Below the pieces are notes generated by a model. The model had not been told where the DNA came from. It did not search any database and saw only the letters and a list, made by a program, of their open reading frames with translations. The position numbers and the translations under genes were made by a program. A DNA stretch of 37,702 bases from Filifactor villosus (GTDB taxonomy: Bacteria > Bacillota > Clostridia > Peptostreptococcales > Filifactoraceae): NCBI RefSeq assembly GCF_042652965.1, contig NZ_JBHSHL010000056.1, positions 1 to 37,702 on the forward strand. Reading direction: 5' to 3'. Numbering within the stretch: the first letter of the stretch is position 1; each line of letters opens with the position of its first letter. Positions 33,994 to 37,702 of the stretch are shown here, piece after piece.

Positions 33994-35343
33994 TTATTCC
34001 CAAAAAGGCATCATATAGATAGGAACACACAAAATCTCTCCATCTTTCTTGAGATCCTTGGTATATACCAAATATTTTTCCAAGATCCTGTCCGAGTATT
34101 TTTCAATAAACTTGTCCAAAGAAGTATGTCTTTTGTAGCCGGAGGCTTTCACTTCTATTGGGCAAACTTTTCCGCCCTTTGACAACAGGAAATCAATTTC
34201 ATAATTATGCTTTGCACTTTCGGTAGGCATTGTGTAATAATATAGTTCATTTCCGGCAGTCCGCAAAATCTGCGCCAACATATTTTCATAAATATATCCC
34301 ATATTTGCCGGAAGCTTATCACTTAGCAACTTTTCGTAAATAATATTCTCAGTAAAACTTTTATCCATAAACGCCAATGTTACAAACAATCCGGTATCTG
34401 CCAAAAACAACTTAAACCGACTGATATCCTTATTTAAAGCCAGGCCGATACCGGGATCATTGGCATGATAACCGATATTGACTGTCATTGAATCCACCAT
34501 TTCCGCTATCAAATCCGTCACTTTGGAAGGTCTGCTATTGCTATCCACGGAAGAAACTTGATACCTGGAAATGTTTTTACTGAGCTGTGCCGGAATCGCT
34601 TTAAAAAATAGGGACGTCTTGCCTGTTGGATCGATTTTGCGAAAGTCATCCTCATAAAGTTCCAAAATATTCCTCTTTACCTGATCAACCTTCCTAAAAT
34701 TATTGGTTGTAATATATTCCTCCACCGCTTGCGGCATTCCTCCAACCAGCATATACAATCTAAAATCCCTCATCAACTTTCTATTGACGCTATCTCCCAG
34801 TGAAATTTTTTGTTCTAACGCAGTTTTGATCAAAGGAATTGTCGCATCATCGCCCAATGCCCAACGAAATTCCTCGTAATCCATTGGAAACATAGAAATT
34901 CTTGTTTCTTCACTTGGAATCAAAATATCTTTAATATTTTTTTTAATACTAAGTAGGGAACCCGTTTCAATATAATCGTATCTGCCATCCTTTACCAAAT
35001 GCTTAATTGCTTGCCTGGCCAACGGTTGAAGTTGCACTTCATCAAAGATGATCACAGATTTTCTTTCATATAAATTGGTATTGGTCAAAAGTTGCAGTTG
35101 CAAAAAGAAAAAATTGAGGTCTGAAATATCTTCAAATAGCCCGTTAATCTCCTTTGACGCTTTCGAAAAATCCACCAAAATATAGCTTTGGTACTCCTTT
35201 TTGGCAAAAAGTTCCACAATAGTTGACTTCCCAACACGCCTTGCCCCTTTGATTAATAATGCGGTTTTTCCATTTGATTCTTCTTTCCAATTCAACATTT
35301 GAGAATATATCTTTCTTTGAAATACGATATCCTGCATTTTCAT
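33994..35343 (-). CDS. AAA_14/DUF4143 ATPase
   Basis: A 449-residue protein of the family described as AAA_14 plus DUF4143, common in accessory DNA of bacteria and archaea and of unknown biochemical role. Walker A is GARRVGKS (33-40), Walker B IIFDEVQ (98-104), sensor-like YIETGSLLS near 120. The C-terminal HNYEIDFLLSKGGKVCPIEVKASGYK segment, about 379-404, has the D...E-x-K spacing of PD-(D/E)XK nuclease-like folds. GAAAGGGGA precedes ATG 35343, and a second ATG at 35337 has better spacing. The coding DNA is more AT-rich than the genes before 33 kb, as expected of acquired DNA. It lies between two pieces of CRISPR array. Confidence 0.9.
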   Translation of the reverse strand: MKMQDIVFQRKIYSQMLNWKEESNGKTALLIKGARRVGKSTIVELFAKKEYQSYILVDFSKASKEINGLFEDISDLNFFFLQLQLLTNTNLYERKSVIIFDEVQLQPLARQAIKHLVKDGRYDYIETGSLLSIKKNIKDILIPSEETRISMFPMDYEEFRWALGDDATIPLIKTALEQKISLGDSVNRKLMRDFRLYMLVGGMPQAVEEYITTNNFRKVDQVKRNILELYEDDFRKIDPTGKTSLFFKAIPAQLSKNISRYQVSSVDSNSRPSKVTDLIAEMVDSMTVNIGYHANDPGIGLALNKDISRFKLFLADTGLFVTLAFMDKSFTENIIYEKLLSDKLPANMGYIYENMLAQILRTAGNELYYYTMPTESAKHNYEIDFLLSKGGKVCPIEVKASGYKRHTSLDKFIEKYSDRILEKYLVYTKDLKKDGEILCVPIYMMPFWE

Positions 35344-35562
35344 TCCCCTTTCTTTTCTAACAGCATATCATATTTTTTCAAAATCTCAAAATCTTTTTCC
35401 ATATTTTTTCTCGCTTCCTCAATATCTTATTCAAATCATTCGCCCATATTCTCAAAATTTATATAGTAAAAATATTAGGAAATTATATTCTCAAATTTTT
35501 CGAACATTGCAATCTGATTTTATTAAAGTGCTTGATTCCGCGTGTAAGAAGTAGCATTGCTG
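35344..35562. other. AT-rich spacer with a possible decayed CRISPR repeat
   Basis: No gene. Positions 35500-35529 match the CRISPR repeat at about 19 of 30 positions without gaps (ACATT.CA.T.TG.TT.TATTA pattern), which may be an older, decayed trailer repeat. Confidence 0.35.
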
Positions 35563-36179
35563 ATTTACAATTTCAGTATGGTTCTATTATAGGTAAGATT
35601 GCAATGGACGATGAGGGTTGGAGAGATAACATTTACATTTCAGTATGGTTCTATTATAGGCCTTCTGTCTCTTGATTTCCACCCTCACGGCATCCGCATT
35701 TACATTTCAGTATGGTTCTATTATAGGCATTTTCTGTTTATGAATTTTCTTTATGTGTTTTTTTATTTACATTTCAGTATGGTTCTATTATAGGGAGTAA
35801 CGCCTGTAAGAGCAGATTCATCAGCGAAAGAATTTACATTTCAGTATGGTTCTATTATAGGTGTCTTCTTTTTTTCCGTGCTCCAAAGCGCTTTCGAATT
35901 TACATTTCAGTATGGTTCTATTATAGGTTCTATAAAATATATGATTTTTTTTATTCCTTGTATTCATTTACATTTCAGTATGGTTCTATTATAGGTACCG
36001 CGCTTGCAGTCTTTGACGATGAAGACGATGAGGATTTACATTTCAGTATGGTTCTATTATAGGTCCCGATCTTCCCTGTCGAGAGCCCGATTACTTTCCT
36101 ATTTACATTTCAGTATGGTTCTATTATAGGTAGGCAAGAAGGCAATGCGTGTTGATATCACGTCATCATTTACATTTCA
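35563..36179 (-). CRISPR. CRISPR array, nine spacers, type I-B-like repeat
   Basis: Nine repeats of 30 bp (ATTTACATTTCAG...TTCTATTATAGG) start at 35563, 35631, 35698, 35765, 35832, 35898, 35966, 36034 and 36101; a tenth at 36168 keeps only its first 12 bases. Spacers are 36-38 nt and all different. The first repeat has one inserted base. The reverse complement ends AATGTAAAT, like the 3' end of type I-B repeats of C. difficile, so transcription on the minus strand is likely. That makes the high-coordinate side the leader side, and the truncated repeat is there. No cas gene is in the window. Confidence 0.96.
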
Positions 36180-36402
36180 CCCTTGTGTCAAGTATTGGAT
36201 ACATAATTTTTTGAATTTCTAATCTTCACTTTAATAATTCCCATTACATAATATAATCAAACTCTTGCTCCATTAATCTACAGTTTTTTCTCTATTATTT
36301 TATTTTCAAATTCTATCCAATCCATATAAATATAGTCTTTAGACTTATTCACATAGAAATGCCAACAAGGCTTTGTTGTCAAAATTATGCTTTTTATATC
36401 TT
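36180..36402. other. Junction between truncated CRISPR repeat and nuclease-like gene
   Basis: About 220 AT-rich bases where a CRISPR leader would be expected. The remaining repeat piece stops abruptly at 36179. I see no gene and no obvious promoter directed into the array. Confidence 0.5.
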
Positions 36403-37644
36403 TTATATTATATTTTTTCCAAAAAGCATCTCTACATATTTTTCAACATTATCACTAATATATCGCTGTCTTTTTTTTACCTTTTCAGAAGTATTCTCTC
36501 TTTCTACTTTTGAAATATCAGCTCCAAGATCACCCAATCTGCTTACTAGCATTTGATAATTTTTATATTCTACTATATATAATATCTGTGTATTTTCAGA
36601 ATAAAATAATATATCTATATCACCCAGCTCATTCCTGCGTTTTCTGTCTTCTACATAATTTGATATCTCAACCCTGGGAATCAGTATTCTTTGCCAATTA
36701 TTCATAGGAACAATGTACTTATTTGATATTAATAAATCTACAACTTTATATGTCATCAAAAGATTATAGTTCCTCAATATTTTTTGATTAATAGTTGTCC
36801 CAAAGAAATATTTAATCACATTTTCATATTGTCCCCAAGTTATAAATGTTTCAATAGCTGACTGCGTATCATATAATATCTTTTTTGAAATAAAAATAAA
36901 GTCTTTTGTTCTATAAGAAAAAAACAAATCCGATTCTGGATCAGATGGATTACTACATTTCCTAGCTTCAAATATTTCTATAAATCCACAAAATTTTTTA
37001 TTATATTTTTTTAATTTGTATATAGGAACACTAATAATGTCATCATTCGGAACTACTGACAAATTGTCATTTAAAATTTGCTTCCATGATGTATTATTCT
37101 GCAATACAGACTTACAAATGTACGGTCCTGAAAATTGACTCAATGCATTTTCTCTTATTTTATCTTCAGAAATATTTTTACTTTCTATATATTTCCGTAA
37201 ATTAGCATTTAGAATTTGATATGAATGTAAATCTCCTTTTGTATTACTTATCTGTTCCATATAACTATAAAACTCATCAAGTTCTTTCTTATTTTCTTTG
37301 AAAAACTGTTCATTATATTCATTTTGATGTTTTAAAATAGCATATCCTAAAACAAATAAGTTCCTAATTGGACAATAATCATTAAAAGAAACATACAAAG
37401 TTCGTTTTGAATTCTTCAAGTATTCTAAACACATAAAAAACAAGTGATTGCACATTTTAAATTTTATAGTCCAAAATTTTAGATCATCTTCATACATTTT
37501 TTTCTTTGTTACCGCTCGATAAACAAATAATGCTATGGACAATGTTTCAACATTATTGACTTTATCAAAACACTTTAGAATTTCATCTTCGATTTTGTTT
37601 TTTTCCTCATTATACTCTTCTTTAGTCAAGTTTGTATTTGTCAA
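36403..37644 (-). CDS. Putative PD-(D/E)XK nuclease-domain protein, possibly 5'-truncated
   Basis: A 413-residue frame with strongly AT-rich codons. I do not recognise the family of the first 320 residues, which look mainly helical (KMCNHLFFMCLEYLKN). Near the C-terminus, GDIDILFYSENTQILYIVEYKNYQ (341-364, read as GDIDILFY and IVEYKNYQ) has the layout of a PD-(D/E)XK active site: D342 or D344, then E359-Y-K361. No ATG or ribosome site is found at the 5' end. The first usable codons are TTG at 37644 or 37629, and the frame enters a stretch that looks like an IS end. The start may therefore have been lost. It reads directly toward the CRISPR array. Confidence 0.7.
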   Translation of the reverse strand: MTNTNLTKEEYNEEKNKIEDEILKCFDKVNNVETLSIALFVYRAVTKKKMYEDDLKFWTIKFKMCNHLFFMCLEYLKNSKRTLYVSFNDYCPIRNLFVLGYAILKHQNEYNEQFFKENKKELDEFYSYMEQISNTKGDLHSYQILNANLRKYIESKNISEDKIRENALSQFSGPYICKSVLQNNTSWKQILNDNLSVVPNDDIISVPIYKLKKYNKKFCGFIEIFEARKCSNPSDPESDLFFSYRTKDFIFISKKILYDTQSAIETFITWGQYENVIKYFFGTTINQKILRNYNLLMTYKVVDLLISNKYIVPMNNWQRILIPRVEISNYVEDRKRRNELGDIDILFYSENTQILYIVEYKNYQMLVSRLGDLGADISKVERENTSEKVKKRQRYISDNVEKYVEMLFGKNII

Positions 37645-37702
37645 GCGAAAAATGGTCCAGGGATCTCATCGAAAAACGGCCCGTTATTTTAGCCACTCCC
37701 TC
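37639..37702. mobile_element. Possible IS-element end (IS21-like)
   Basis: From TGTCAAGCGAAAAATGGTCC the composition changes sharply from the AT-rich gene. Two related 13-mers, CGAAAAATGGTCC (37645-37657) and CGAAAAACGGCCC (37670-37682), resemble the repeated transposase-binding sites at IS21-family ends. The window stops before any transposase gene, so this remains tentative. Confidence 0.4.

Noticed and set aside
35563..36179. A tandem repeat other than CRISPR, or coding repeats
   Set aside because: Spacers of 36-38 nt are all different and the repeats are strictly conserved, as in CRISPR; frames across it are broken.

Overview
The window looks like chromosome of an anaerobic member of the Bacillota, most likely class Clostridia. 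The support is a SCIFF peptide with its radical SAM maturase, a bifunctional AdhE, an S-layer-homology surface protein, strong AGGAGG ribosome sites, and a CRISPR repeat whose crRNA-sense 3' end (AATGTAAAT) matches the type I-B repeats of Clostridioides difficile and relatives. Genus and species cannot be fixed from the sequence.

Layout. 1-1.1 kb: the 5' part of tuf (minus) diverges from a tRNA-Thr(GGT) gene. 1.5-6.5 kb: a folate block. folE, an HD-domain gene and a fused folB-folK run on the plus strand. Convergent to them, folP and an SLC13/DASS-type transporter run on the minus strand. The transporter-folP pair starts with a clear tetrahydrofolate (THF) riboswitch and an intrinsic terminator, which ties this transporter to folate metabolism. 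7.4-12.4 kb: adhE, a MATE exporter and a 3-methyladenine DNA glycosylase. 12.9-19 kb: one gene for a surface protein of about 2000 residues, with GLUG-like and FIVAR-like N-terminal regions, an alpha/alpha-barrel (prenyltransferase-like) domain followed by a transcobalamin-C-like (DUF4430) domain, and three SLH anchors. 20-24.3 kb: a MacAB/YknXYZ-type export operon (ATPase, FtsX permease, HlyD adaptor). 24.8-28 kb: a nitrilase-family amidase, dCTP deaminase and a DMT transporter, all minus. 28.3-30.1 kb: the SCIFF locus, in which the precursor carries two complete SCIFF units in one 95-residue peptide. 30.6-33.2 kb: an Orn/Lys/Arg-type decarboxylase and an unknown gene, bracketed by two repeat families. 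33.6-37.7 kb: an AT-rich accessory segment with a CRISPR remnant, a DUF4143-type ATPase, a nine-spacer CRISPR array that has lost its leader side, a putative PD-(D/E)XK nuclease gene, and at the window edge what may be the end of an IS element. No cas genes are in the window.

A family of about 110-bp MITE-like intergenic repeats (eight copies recognised, ends ATACTATTC...GAATAGTAT) is scattered from 3.6 to 27 kb. One copy supplies the stop codon of folB-folK.

The most interesting points are the THF-riboswitch-controlled transporter, the tandem SCIFF precursor with an attenuator before its maturase, the repeat families, the transcobalamin-like surface protein, and the broken CRISPR locus now lying directly downstream of a nuclease-like gene.
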